64,000 nucleotides of DNA from JAPLSN01 sp964482955 (GTDB taxonomy: Bacteria; Spirochaetota; Spirochaetia; Treponematales; UBA12059), in contig CAYZZW010000004.1 in the NCBI GenBank assembly GCA_964482955.1, positions 57,112 through 121,111 on the forward strand, given 5' to 3'. Shown in pieces: positions 27,008 through 35,583 of this stretch; positions within the stretch are counted from its first letter, which is position 1; each line of letters starts with the position of its first letter. The notes below the pieces were generated by a model. That model saw only the letters and a list, made by a program, of their open reading frames with translations. It searched no databases and was not told where the DNA came from. Made by a program: the position numbers and the translations under genes.

Positions 27008-28458
27008 GGGAGGAGCTCCCCGCCGTAGGCCTGCGCGGCTTCCGCCGCGCAGGCGCACGCCGCGGCGTCGCCGGAAGTCAGCCGCGTCGCGGCCGCGGCC
27101 GGGAGAGGCGTCTGTCCCCAGTCGAACTCGAGCTGACCCGTCCACGCGTTTCCCTCGATGAGGCGATGACGGAGCCGTTCGTCGGGATCGGGCGCGCGCT
27201 CGAGTCGTCGACCGCCCGCCGTCACGAACCAGCGCGCGCGCTTGATGACCACCCCGAGCCGCTTGAGGACGGGCTCCGTCAGGCGGCCCCCGCGGCGCGC
27301 GCGGAGGATGCGCTCGGCGGACAACGGGCCGATGCCGGGCACGCGCAGGATGCGCTCGCGGTCGGCCGTCTCGAGCTCCACCGGGAAGCATTCGAGGTGG
27401 CGGAGCGCCCACGCGGTTTTCGGGTCGAGCGCCGGATCCAGGTCGGGCGACTCCTCGTCCACGATTTCCGAGGCGCTGAAGCCGTACTTGCGGAAGAGCC
27501 AGTCGGCCTGGTACAGGCGGTGCTCGCGGAGGAGGGGCGGGGCGGACAGCGCGGGCAGGCGCGCGTCGGCGTTGATCGGCACGTAGGCGGAATAGTAGAC
27601 GCGGCGCACGTCGTAGGCGCGGTAGAGGCGCTCGGCCAGGTTCAGGATGACGAGGTCAGATTCGGGGCTGGCGCCGACGATCATCTGGGTCGTCTGCCCC
27701 GCCTCCAGCACGCGGCCGCGCGCCGAGGTCCCGCGCGGACGGAATGCGGGCGCGCCCCGCGGGTCGAGAGCGGGCGCGTGGGGGGCTCCGCCCGCCGGAC
27801 GGTCGGAGCCCGGCGCCGGCAAGGCCGTGCGCGCCGTTCCCGGCAGGGCGAGCGTCCCGCGCGACAGGGCGGCCAGCGTCTTCATCGGCCCGAACACCAT
27901 CGCCGCGCTCTTGTCCGGGGCGATGCGCGCGAGCGACGCCGACGAGGGCAGTTCGATGTTGACCGAGAGGCGGTCGGCCCAGCGCGCGCCCTCGAGCACG
28001 AGGGCGGGATCGCAGCCCGGTATCGCCTTCATGTGGATGTAGCCCGCGTAGCCTTCGCGGAGCCTCAGGGTCTTCGCGACGGTCACGAGCTTTTCCATGG
28101 AGCCGTCCGGCGTGCCCATCACCCCCGACGACAGGAACAAACCTTCTATATAATTGCGGCGATACAGGTCGACCGTCAGCTTGACGAGCTCCTCCACCGT
28201 GAAGGTTTCCCGGGTGATGTCGTTCGAGCGCCGGTTCCGGCAGTAGGCGCAATCCCACGAACAGGCGTTGGTGAACAGCACCTTGAGCAGGGCCACGCAG
28301 CGGCCGTCCTCCGACCACGAATGGCAGATGCCCGCCGCGACGCCGCTCCCGAATCCGCGGCCGCCGTTCTGGCGGGTACTGCCCGCCGTGGAACACGACG
28401 CGTCGAATTTGGCCGCCTCGCCCAGCGTGCCGAGTTTCCGTTCGATGTCCGATGCCAT
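27004..28458 (-). CDS. Putative DNA modification/repair radical SAM protein (TIGR03916-type)
   Basis: A 484-residue radical SAM enzyme with the 4Fe-4S motif CSWDCAYC (Cys66, Cys70, Cys73). After the SAM barrel comes a helix-hairpin-helix-like segment, RILRVPGIGPLSAERILRAR (about residues 365-384), as in DNA-binding proteins. A low-complexity Pro/Ala/Arg insert (about 205-250) breaks the barrel. The first residues KLGTLGEAAKFDASCS and the AAGICHSWSEDGRCVALLKV block identify the family. It is coupled to the DUF4130 gene by a four-base overlap. Together they are thought to process a DNA lesion or modified base, but the substrate is unknown. Confidence 0.93.
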   Translation of the reverse strand: MASDIERKLGTLGEAAKFDASCSTAGSTRQNGGRGFGSGVAAGICHSWSEDGRCVALLKVLFTNACSWDCAYCRNRRSNDITRETFTVEELVKLTVDLYRRNYIEGLFLSSGVMGTPDGSMEKLVTVAKTLRLREGYAGYIHMKAIPGCDPALVLEGARWADRLSVNIELPSSASLARIAPDKSAAMVFGPMKTLAALSRGTLALPGTARTALPAPGSDRPAGGAPHAPALDPRGAPAFRPRGTSARGRVLEAGQTTQMIVGASPESDLVILNLAERLYRAYDVRRVYYSAYVPINADARLPALSAPPLLREHRLYQADWLFRKYGFSASEIVDEESPDLDPALDPKTAWALRHLECFPVELETADRERILRVPGIGPLSAERILRARRGGRLTEPVLKRLGVVIKRARWFVTAGGRRLERAPDPDERLRHRLIEGNAWTGQLEFDWGQTPLPAAAATRLTSGDAAACACAAEAAQAYGGELLP

Positions 28459-28592
28459 GCGATCATCATACTATACGCCTGTGTAGTGCGCCAGTGGGCT
28501 TGACGACATTCTGGGAACTTGCGAATATGGCATTCAGCGTCGTTATACGCAAAACCTCCATTCCCTCCACTTTCAGGAGCATTCACTTCCCG

Positions 28593-29312
28593 ATGATACA
28601 TACCTATCGTACTCATGCCTTGCGCGCCTTGATCGTCGGCGCGACCCTGATCGCGTTTTCGTCCTGCGCGCCGTCCCGCGACTACGTCCCCTCGGATTGG
28701 GAGCGCTTCGCCTCCCTCGACAGCGCGCAGTATCCGCTCGCGCTCGAGACGAGCGACCGCGCGGACATGGTGAGCGCCCGCTACCGCGATCCGGCCACGC
28801 GCCAGCTCGTCCTCGACTTTTTCGCCGATTTGACGAGATCCGGCGTCGTGGCCAAGGCGATCCTGGACCAGTCGGAGGCGTTCAACGTCCCGCCGAGCCT
28901 GGCCTTCGCCCTCGCCCACGAGGAGAGCGACTACACGGTCGTCTGCATCAACCGGAACCGCGCGCACGGCTCGGTGGACATCGGCGTCTTCCAGCTCAAC
29001 ACGAAGACCTTTCCCGACAAGAAAGTCGACTATCTGATGGATCCCGACAACAACATCCGGCTCGGCGTCGCGCACCTCTCGTTCTGCCTGGACCAGGGGC
29101 GCACCGACGTGGCGGCGCTCGCCATGTACAACGCGGGCCTCACGCGGGTGACGAAGGGCGGCACGCCGCGCTCCACGCTCGACTACATCTCGCGGATCCT
29201 CGCGTACCGCGCCAACCTCGAAGCCCTCTTCGAAGTGCATGTGGCGGCCAAGACCGGCAAGCCCGCCGCGCCCCGCCTGGCCTCCATCCCCGCCCCCCGT
29301 TCCCTCGACTGA
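28593..29312 (+). CDS. Lytic transglycosylase-like lipoprotein (SLT domain)
   Basis: The ATG at 28593 gives a lipoprotein signal peptide with lipobox FSSC (Cys about residue 21), preceded by CAGGAGC about 12 bases upstream. A longer frame starting at 28452 lacks a sensible signal. The mature protein has a goose-type lysozyme/SLT fold: ILDQSEAFNVPPSLAFALAHEESDYTV with the catalytic Glu in the helix end (HEES), then GVFQLNTKTF, NIRLGVAHL and ALAMYNAG. Lytic transglycosylases cleave peptidoglycan glycan strands. The protein is probably anchored to the outer face of a membrane. It stands alone upstream of ffh. Confidence 0.85.
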   Translation: MIHTYRTHALRALIVGATLIAFSSCAPSRDYVPSDWERFASLDSAQYPLALETSDRADMVSARYRDPATRQLVLDFFADLTRSGVVAKAILDQSEAFNVPPSLAFALAHEESDYTVVCINRNRAHGSVDIGVFQLNTKTFPDKKVDYLMDPDNNIRLGVAHLSFCLDQGRTDVAALAMYNAGLTRVTKGGTPRSTLDYISRILAYRANLEALFEVHVAAKTGKPAAPRLASIPAPRSLD

Positions 29313-29336
29313 CGCGTTCCGAAGCCCGGATCGCGG

Positions 29337-29366
29337 TTGACGAAGGGGGGCGGGGCGGGGAATACT
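29337..29366 (+). promoter_or_regulatory. Candidate sigma-70 promoter of ffh
   Basis: TTGACG (29337-29342) and AATACT (29361-29366) are separated by an 18-base spacer made almost only of G and C, about 32 bases before the ATG. Confidence 0.55.
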
Positions 29367-29397
29367 GGCGCACTTCCACGATAGAGGTACGACGCGC

Positions 29398-30726
29398 ATG
29401 TTCGAGAAACTCAGCCAGAAATTCGGCGACATAGTCAAAACCCTGAGCGGCAAGGCCGCCATTTCCGAAAAGAACATCGAGGACGCCGTCGAGCAGATCA
29501 AGCTCGCGCTCCTCGAGGCGGACGTGAACCTCCGCGTCGTCAGGCGCTTCGTCAACTCCACCATCGAGGAAGCCAAGGGCGAAAAAGTCCTCCGCTCCGT
29601 CTCGCCGGGGCAGCAGTTCGTCAAGCTCGTCCACGACAAGCTCGTGTCGCTCCTCGGCGACGCGAAGCAGGACCTCGCCCTCAAGGGACCGGACACGACG
29701 AGCGTGATCCTCCTCCTCGGCCTCCAGGGCTCCGGCAAGACCACGACCGCCGCCAAGCTCGCGCACCTCCTCAAGGGGAAGGGACGCAAGGTGCTCGTCG
29801 CGGCGTGCGACCTCGTGCGCCCGGCCGCCGTCGAGCAGCTGTCCGTGCTCGGCGCCCAGATCGGCGTGGACGTCTACAAGGAAGAGGGCGCCAAGGATCC
29901 CGTGAAGGTGGCGGCCGCCGCCCGCGACAAGGCCAAGCGCGAGCTCTACGACCTCCTCATCGTCGACACGACGGGCCGGCTCCAGATCGACGAAGGCATG
30001 ATGGCCGAGCTCGCGCGCGTCCGCGACGCCGTGAAGCCGGACGAGTCCCTGCTCGTGGCGGACGCCATGACCGGTCAGGCGGCCGTGGATATCGCCAAGA
30101 CCTTCGACGAGAAGATCGGCATCTCCGGCGTCATCCTCTCCAAGTTCGATTCCGACACCCGCGGCGGCGCGGCCCTGTCGCTCAAGAGCGTCACGGGCAA
30201 GCCCGTCAAGTTCGTCGGCACGAGCGAAAAGCCCGACGGCCTCGAACCCTTCTACCCTGAGCGCGTCGCCGGCCGCATCCTCGGCATGGGCGACATCGTC
30301 AGCCTCGTCGAAAAGGCGCAGGAGACGATCGACGTCGCGGAGGCGCAGGAACTCCAGAAGAAGATGTCGAACGAGACCCTGAACCTGCAGGACTACCTCG
30401 ACCAGATCCGCCGCGTGCGCAAGATGGGCTCGCTCAAGAGCATCGCCGACATGATCCCCGGCATGCAGGGGCAGTTCGACGAAAGCCAGATCGACGAGGG
30501 CGAGATGAAGCGCGAGGAGGCGATCATCCTCTCGATGACGAAAAAGGAACGCTCCAACCACCTCATCATCGGCCCCACGCGCCGCGCCCGCATCGCCCGC
30601 GGCTCAGGCAGCTCGGTGGCCGAGGTGGCGCGCCTCATCAAGAAGTTCGAAAAGTCACGCACCATGATGAAGAAGATGGCCAAGGACAAGCGCTTCCAGG
30701 GCGGCCAGATGCCGATGCCGCGGTAG
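29398..30726 (+). CDS. ffh: Signal recognition particle GTPase Ffh
   Basis: A 442-residue SRP54-type protein. It has the N domain (1-90) with ALLEADVN, then the G domain with P-loop GLQGSGKTT (108-116), the DTTGRL motif (190-195), AMTGQ and LSKFDSDTRGGAAL. It ends in a Met-rich M domain carrying the RNA-binding helix-turn-helix (RRARIARGSGSSVAEVARLIKKF). With 4.5S RNA it delivers membrane and exported proteins to FtsY and SecYEG. It follows its own promoter. No SRP RNA gene was seen nearby. Confidence 0.98.
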   Translation: MFEKLSQKFGDIVKTLSGKAAISEKNIEDAVEQIKLALLEADVNLRVVRRFVNSTIEEAKGEKVLRSVSPGQQFVKLVHDKLVSLLGDAKQDLALKGPDTTSVILLLGLQGSGKTTTAAKLAHLLKGKGRKVLVAACDLVRPAAVEQLSVLGAQIGVDVYKEEGAKDPVKVAAAARDKAKRELYDLLIVDTTGRLQIDEGMMAELARVRDAVKPDESLLVADAMTGQAAVDIAKTFDEKIGISGVILSKFDSDTRGGAALSLKSVTGKPVKFVGTSEKPDGLEPFYPERVAGRILGMGDIVSLVEKAQETIDVAEAQELQKKMSNETLNLQDYLDQIRRVRKMGSLKSIADMIPGMQGQFDESQIDEGEMKREEAIILSMTKKERSNHLIIGPTRRARIARGSGSSVAEVARLIKKFEKSRTMMKKMAKDKRFQGGQMPMPR

Positions 30727-30761
30727 GGGCGTACGCCGCGGAAGAACCGATCAGTCGAAGA

Positions 30762-30812
30762 CTTACCACGAAGGGCACGAAGGTCGAGCCACGAAGAACA
30801 CGAAGGAAGAGA
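30762..30812 (+). repeat. CCACGAAG-type repeat array, locus 1
   Basis: Four near copies of the 8-9 base unit CACGAAG(G/A) in two CCACGAAGGNCACGAAG-type pairs, followed by the purine-rich GGAAGAGAGAAAGGG tail, 36 bases after the ffh stop. Related arrays lie at four other places. Confidence 0.75.
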
Positions 30813-30894
30813 GAAAGGGTTTAGGAGGGTTTGGGCGCGGGAAATTGCGGCGATGTCGGCTAGGGGCGGTTCGACGCGGATCGGATTCGCCCCC

Positions 30895-30923
30895 TTTACA
30901 CGCGCGTGCGCGGCGGGTATACT
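30895..30923 (+). promoter_or_regulatory. Strong sigma-70-type promoter of rpmB
   Basis: TTTACA (30895-30900), a 17-base G+C spacer, and TATACT (30918-30923) lie about 37 bases before the rpmB ATG. Confidence 0.75.
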
Positions 30924-30960
30924 CCCGCCACGAATCGAACACTTGTGGAGAGTTAGCGAT

Positions 30961-31152
30961 ATGTCCAGGAAATGCGATATCTGCGGCAAAGGCACCATGT
31001 TCGGGAACAACGTTTCCCACGCCAAAAACCGGACCCGGCGCACGTGGGTTCCGAACCTCGTCTCCATGCGGACGATGATCGAGGGAACGGTCCTCAAGGT
31101 GAAGGTCTGCACCCGCTGCCTCAAGGCGAACAAGCTCGTCAAGCACGTCTAA
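30961..31152 (+). CDS. rpmB: Large ribosomal subunit protein bL28
   Basis: A 63-residue protein with the N-terminal MSRKCDICGK, the basic HAKNRTRRTWVPNL core and a C-terminal TRCLKANKL. The two Cys pairs CDIC and (V)CTRC form the zinc-binding version of bL28. It is part of the 50S subunit. The gene is monocistronic, with its own promoter and a strong terminator. Confidence 0.97.
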   Translation: MSRKCDICGKGTMFGNNVSHAKNRTRRTWVPNLVSMRTMIEGTVLKVKVCTRCLKANKLVKHV

Positions 31153-31175
31153 GTCCGCTTTCGCCGGAACGAAGG

Positions 31176-31203
31176 GCGCCCCGTCAACGGGGCGCTTTTT
31201 TCA
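31176..31203 (+). terminator. Rho-independent terminator of rpmB
   Basis: GCGCCCCG, loop TCAA, CGGGGCGC, followed by six T residues. Confidence 0.92.
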
Positions 31204-31488
31204 TTCCCCGTGTCCGGAACGGCCTTCCCGCGACGATTCGCCGACCGGCCGTTCCGTGCGACTTAACCGGTATACCATGGAAGAAAACCGTCCGGATCGA
31301 CCCGGGCTCTCTGGCTAATTTCTCCTCCGGTCACTATACTTCCATCCTGTCGCCGGGACGAATTCCGGCGGTTTTTCGGACGTTTACAGTCCGTTTCGAC
31401 GCCGACGGGAGCTTTTGGGTCCGGTTCAGTAACCGGGAGCCGGCTCGGCGGTTTCGCTACGACTGGGAATGCAGGAAAAGGAGGAAGT
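31204..31488. other. Intergenic region upstream of the PrsW operon
   Basis: No gene was seen. There is a 10-bp inverted repeat (31215-31224 with 31247-31256) of unknown role. A TATACT box at 31335-31340, with a weak TGGCTA 17 bases earlier, is a possible promoter of the downstream operon and would leave a leader of about 145 bases. Confidence 0.4.
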
Positions 31489-32442
31489 ATGCAGGAAAAG
31501 CGCTGCTGTGTCTGCGATACCCCGCTCGACGACGCCGTTCAGCTCGTCGGTGGCCGGTATTTCTGCGAACGGCACCTGAAAAAAGCCGCGTACGAGCGCA
31601 AGGGCGTGTGGCTGTCCACGTTGTTCGGCATCGTCGGATCCGTCGCCCTCGTCGTGCTCGTCACGCTCCTCGAGCCGGCCCTCGCGCCGCTCATCCGCTC
31701 CGGCGGAACCGGCAAGATCGTGGAAAGCGTCGTGCTGGCCCTCTTGCCCGCGCTCATCTGGCTGCTCGTGTTCTACCGGCTCGACTCGGTGGAACCGGAG
31801 CCCAAGGGCTTCGTGATCGGCCTCGTGGTGCTCGGCGCCGTGCTCGCGCAGGGCGTCGCCGTGCCGTTCATCGACACGGTCTTCAAGGGGAACGCCTGGC
31901 TGTCGAAGCTCGGACTGTTGCCCGAGATCATCGCGGCCATCCTGACCTACGGCGCCGTGCAGGAGTACCTCAAGTACGCCGCGGTCCGCTTCACGGTCTA
32001 CGGCAGCCAGGAATTCGACGAGCGCTCCGACGGCATCGTCTACGGCTCCGCCGCCGGCCTCGGCTTCGCGTTCATGATCAACCTGGGTTACCTGCTCGGG
32101 CTCGACGGCATGGACCTGAGCGTCGCGGTCTCCCGCGTCGCCATCACGACGCTGTCCCACGCCTGCGCGGGCGGCATCTCCGGCTACTTCCTCGGCCGCG
32201 CCAAGCTCGAGGAAATGCCGTTCTGGTGGCTGCCGCTCGGCGTGCTCTGCGCCGCGTCCGTCAACGGCCTCGTGCGCGTCCTCACCATGGAAGTGTCGCA
32301 GGTAGGCCTCTCGTTCCAGCCCATCTACGGGCTCGCCCTCGCCGCGGTCGTGGCCGCCGGCGCGTTCTGGCTCCTGTTCTTCCTCATCCGCAAGGCGAAC
32401 AGCCAGACCATCAAGACCGCCCGTCAGGAGGTGAAGGCATGA
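31489..32442 (+). CDS. PrsW-like intramembrane metalloprotease with N-terminal zinc-finger-like motif
   Basis: A 317-residue polytopic membrane protein. The cytoplasmic N-terminus has Cys pairs CCVC and FCERH (Cys6, Cys9, Cys26, His29), a likely zinc knuckle. About eight hydrophobic segments follow. The PrsW motifs are AVQEYLKY (family EExxK; here Gln158-Glu159), SDGIVYGSAAGLGFAFMIN (Asp181) and LSHACAGGISGYFLG (His224). PrsW proteases cut anti-sigma factors or other membrane proteins. The Gln in place of the first Glu may affect metal binding. AGGAGG precedes the start. It is translationally coupled (ATGA) to the next gene and is first in an operon of envelope proteins. Confidence 0.85.
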   Translation: MQEKRCCVCDTPLDDAVQLVGGRYFCERHLKKAAYERKGVWLSTLFGIVGSVALVVLVTLLEPALAPLIRSGGTGKIVESVVLALLPALIWLLVFYRLDSVEPEPKGFVIGLVVLGAVLAQGVAVPFIDTVFKGNAWLSKLGLLPEIIAAILTYGAVQEYLKYAAVRFTVYGSQEFDERSDGIVYGSAAGLGFAFMINLGYLLGLDGMDLSVAVSRVAITTLSHACAGGISGYFLGRAKLEEMPFWWLPLGVLCAASVNGLVRVLTMEVSQVGLSFQPIYGLALAAVVAAGAFWLLFFLIRKANSQTIKTARQEVKA

Positions 32443-33092
32443 GCGCATTGGGACCCCGCGCCGCCGGTTCGGCCGTCGGCAAACAGGAGCCCGAGTGGGT
32501 CGTCGTCCTGCTCGTCGTCGCGCTCCTCGCGGCCGGCTTCTTCATGATGACCGCCGTCACCGGGCAGAAAGTCGCCTATGAAAACGACGTGCTCTCCTTC
32601 TCGCATCCCGCGGGCTGGAACCGCAACACGACCTTCGGCGCCACGTCGGCCTCCGGCGCGGACCTGACCGCGGGCGAGCTCGTCTCGCTGTACGGCGTCC
32701 GCGACCTGCGCGCCCGCTCGGCCTACAAGTCCGAGATCGGCGTGCTGGCGCTCGACATGGGCGGCGACGCGACCGATCCCGTCCGCATGGCGCTGGCCCG
32801 CCTGCAGTTCGCCTACGCGGGCGAGCTCGGCGAGTTCAAGGTGCTCGGGACGGAAAAAGTGAAGGTCGGCGACGTCGAGTGCGTCGTCCTCCGCTACGCC
32901 TTCGTCGCGGACCCGAACCCGGATTCGCCGTTCGCGCCGGTCGTCGTCGAGGCTTCGGAGCTCATCGTGCCCGTCGCCGGCAAGAACAAGGTCATGGTAG
33001 TGCGCCTCCGCTACGACGAGAGCCGCACGCCGGACACCGCCGCGGTCTTCGGGGAGCTCATGGCGTCCCTGAAGCTCAAGGCCGGAAAGTGA
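32439..33092 (+). CDS. Membrane-anchored extracytoplasmic protein (217 aa)
   Basis: A short cytoplasmic N-terminus precedes one transmembrane helix (about residues 22-42), then a soluble domain with VAYENDVLSFSHPAGWNRNTTF, a pattern seen in PsbP/DcrB-like folds, and a C-terminal ELMASLKL helix. No catalytic residues were recognised. The start overlaps the PrsW-like gene's stop (ATGA), and AGGAGGTG precedes it. The protein may be a substrate or accessory of its two protease neighbours. Confidence 0.8.
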   Translation: MSALGPRAAGSAVGKQEPEWVVVLLVVALLAAGFFMMTAVTGQKVAYENDVLSFSHPAGWNRNTTFGATSASGADLTAGELVSLYGVRDLRARSAYKSEIGVLALDMGGDATDPVRMALARLQFAYAGELGEFKVLGTEKVKVGDVECVVLRYAFVADPNPDSPFAPVVVEASELIVPVAGKNKVMVVRLRYDESRTPDTAAVFGELMASLKLKAGK

Positions 33093-33102
33093 GGTGGGCG
33101 AG

Positions 33103-34551
33103 ATGAAATTCAACCGAATCACGGCAGTTGCCTGCCTCCTCCTCACGCTGGCCGGCTCCGCGGCCTTCGCCCTCGACGCCGACTCGCTCGAGAAGATCGT
33201 CACGGGCGTCGTGCTCGTACTCCCCGTCGAAAAGGACGCCCTGGCCGGCAAGGTCCAGGTGTCCCAGTCGGGCTCGGGAACCCTCATCGACAAGAAGCAG
33301 GGCCTCATCCTCACGAACTTCCACGTCGTGGACAAGGGCGACGGCACCCCGTTCCCCTACGCGATCATCTGCGTGTCGCTCACGCCCGACGCGGATCCCC
33401 AGCCCGCCTTCTTCGCGGAATTCATCAACGGCGACTCGAAGCTCGACCTGGCCGTCCTGAAGTACAAGCAGGACTACCCGAAGTCGAAGATCACGCTGGC
33501 GATGATGAACGCGCTCGACTGGAAGGGCACGAAGACCTGGAAGAGCGCCAAGGACCTCAAGCTGTCCGAAGAGCTCACCATCATCGGGTACCCCGATTAC
33601 GGCATGGGCACCGTCACCATCACCAAGGGCAACGTCGCCGGCTTCTCGAACGACGACGCGTCGATCAGCTTCCCCCGCGCGTGGATCAAGACCGACGCGA
33701 AGCTGTCGAGCGGCAACTCGGGCGGCACCGCGGTGGACGGCTCCGGCCGCTTCGTCGGCGTGCCGACGGGCGTGCTCGCCGGCCACGTGGCCAGCAACAT
33801 GGGGCTCCTCCGCGCCGTGGACCTGGCCGACGACCTCGTGTCCGGCAAGGGCCCGTCCTGGGCGCAGAAGGCCAAGGCTTCGGCCTCGGTGGCCATGTCC
33901 AACCCCGTGTTCGCGACCCAGGTCGCGTCGAACGACGGTCCGGGGAATCCCGGCACCCGCTTCGGCGACACGAGCGTGCTCTATTTCTACTTCGACTACA
34001 ACGGCATGACGAACGGCACGAGCTGCCGCCTCTCGTGGCTCCTCGACGGGCAGAAGATCGCCGAAGCCTCGTTCAACTGGTCCGGCGGCGCCTCGGGCAC
34101 CTACCGGTTCAAGATCGAGACGAACGACGGGTCGAACCTGCCCTACGGCGCCTACAAGGCCGAGCTCTACGTCGACGGCTCCAAGAAGCTCGAAGGCTCC
34201 GCGACCCTGGCCGCCGCGTCGAGTCCCTCCGACGGCGTGGTCTGCAAGGGCCGCATCATCTGGGCGGACACGGGAAAGGCCGCCGCCAAGGCGTTCATCA
34301 TCATCCTGAAGCCGGGCGTCAAGCTGGCCGAGTTCCTCAAGACCGGCTCGCAGAGCTCCATCGCCGCCTCCGGCGTGGCCGACGCGAACGGCTACTTCGC
34401 GACCGCCCCGGCGTTGGCCCGCGGCAAGAAGTACTCGGTGATCATCGCCCACGAAAACGGCGCGGGCATCGGCGCGGACGACGGCATCACCGTCAGCGCC
34501 AGCCAGGCGTCGCCCTGGGACATCGGCACCATCGAACTGCCGGTCGACTGA
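33103..34551 (+). CDS. Exported trypsin-like serine protease
   Basis: A signal peptide (residues 1-24, MKFNRITAV to FALD) leads into a chymotrypsin-fold domain. The triad is His74 (LTNFHVVD), Asp115 (SKLDLAVL) and Ser206 (SSGNSGGTAV), as in DegP-like and HtrA-like enzymes, though no PDZ domain was recognised. The last 220 residues are beta-rich repeats, perhaps carbohydrate- or protein-binding. ATG 33103 was preferred to GTG 33094 because the signal peptide and GAGGTG fit it. It is the last gene of the PrsW operon and probably works in the periplasm or on the surface. Confidence 0.88.
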   Translation: MKFNRITAVACLLLTLAGSAAFALDADSLEKIVTGVVLVLPVEKDALAGKVQVSQSGSGTLIDKKQGLILTNFHVVDKGDGTPFPYAIICVSLTPDADPQPAFFAEFINGDSKLDLAVLKYKQDYPKSKITLAMMNALDWKGTKTWKSAKDLKLSEELTIIGYPDYGMGTVTITKGNVAGFSNDDASISFPRAWIKTDAKLSSGNSGGTAVDGSGRFVGVPTGVLAGHVASNMGLLRAVDLADDLVSGKGPSWAQKAKASASVAMSNPVFATQVASNDGPGNPGTRFGDTSVLYFYFDYNGMTNGTSCRLSWLLDGQKIAEASFNWSGGASGTYRFKIETNDGSNLPYGAYKAELYVDGSKKLEGSATLAAASSPSDGVVCKGRIIWADTGKAAAKAFIIILKPGVKLAEFLKTGSQSSIAASGVADANGYFATAPALARGKKYSVIIAHENGAGIGADDGITVSASQASPWDIGTIELPVD

Positions 34552-34585
34552 GTTTCCGCGGCTCCAAAAGCCGCATCGCACGACG

Positions 34586-34611
34586 ACGCCGCCCGAGAGG
34601 GCGGCGTTTTT
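34586..34611 (+). terminator. Rho-independent terminator of the protease operon
   Basis: ACGCCGCCC, loop GAGA, GGGCGGCGT and a T-tract, about 35 bases after the stop. Confidence 0.9.
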
Positions 34612-34680
34612 CATATTCTGAGGAATGCGAACGGCAGGACGGTCGATCGAAGCCCGGGAATCGGTCCGAACAGGGTGGAT

Positions 34681-35583
34681 TCAGGCGCGGAATTCCTTGA
34701 TCATCTCCCACTGGTCGATGTCGCTCACGGCGCCGAGAGAGGCGAGGAGGCCGAGCGTTTCGGCGTCGTCGGCTTGCACGTTGACGTAGCGCAGGCGGCC
34801 GTCCGGAACGCGGGAGGCGATGGCGGCGGTCAGGGCGCGGCCGATGCCGCGGCGACGCGCGTCCGGCTTGACGGCCAGCTGGAAAACGCTGCCCGAGTCC
34901 GTGGCGACGGCATAGCCGAGCGGCGCGCCCGCCGGATCGTTGGCCGACCGGGCGGCGAGCGAAACGAGGGCTTCGGGTGTGCGGCGGAGCGAGTCGTCGG
35001 AGTTCTGCCAGGACGGTTCCCAGTCGCGGAAGGCGGCCAGAGAAGCGACTTCGCGCGGATCCAGGGGGACGATCGCGACGCCGGCTTTCCGCGCGGCGTC
35101 GGCCGCGAGCGCCGCCGCGTCGGGCACCAGTCCGTCGGGACAGGAAAAGCGCCGCGTCGGCTCGAAGCCGGCCTTCCGGTAGGTGGAGATCGCCTTGTCG
35201 TTGCCGACGAGGACTTCGAGCAGCCAGCGCTCGAAGCCCGCGGCGCGCAAGACGCGTTCGGACTCGGCGGCGAGGGCGCCCGACAAACCGAGTCCCCGGT
35301 GCGAGGGAAGGACTCCGGTGCCGCCGTCGTAGGCGCAGCGGCCGCCCTTCCAGGTCCCGTCGCCGTTGAAGATGAAGCCGACGAGCCGTTCGCCGTCGAA
35401 GGCGCCGACGGACACCGCGTAGTCGATGCCGCGGCGCGCGTGCATCGTCCGAAGTCCGTCCAGGGACAGCTGGATCGGGACCGCGTAGTCGGAGAACGCG
35501 TCCAGGAACGCGGCGTAGAGCCGGTCGACGGGTACGCGTTCGAGCGTGGAATAGCGGAGTTTTCCGGTCGACGCGGCGCTCAC
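34681..35583 (-). CDS. Tandem GNAT-family N-acetyltransferase
   Basis: A 300-residue protein with two GNAT domains. In the first, GTGVLPSHRGLGLSGALA carries the acetyl-CoA loop (Q/RxxGxG/A type). In the second, QLAVKPDARRRGIGRALTAAI is the canonical loop. The first domain ends with AGFERWLLEVLVGNDKAISTYRKAGFE, a typical GNAT C-terminus. Doubled GNAT proteins are common and their substrates vary. The GTG start overlaps the TetR stop (GTGA), so the pair is coupled and probably autoregulated by the TetR protein. Confidence 0.88.
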   Translation of the reverse strand: MSAASTGKLRYSTLERVPVDRLYAAFLDAFSDYAVPIQLSLDGLRTMHARRGIDYAVSVGAFDGERLVGFIFNGDGTWKGGRCAYDGGTGVLPSHRGLGLSGALAAESERVLRAAGFERWLLEVLVGNDKAISTYRKAGFEPTRRFSCPDGLVPDAAALAADAARKAGVAIVPLDPREVASLAAFRDWEPSWQNSDDSLRRTPEALVSLAARSANDPAGAPLGYAVATDSGSVFQLAVKPDARRRGIGRALTAAIASRVPDGRLRYVNVQADDAETLGLLASLGAVSDIDQWEMIKEFRA

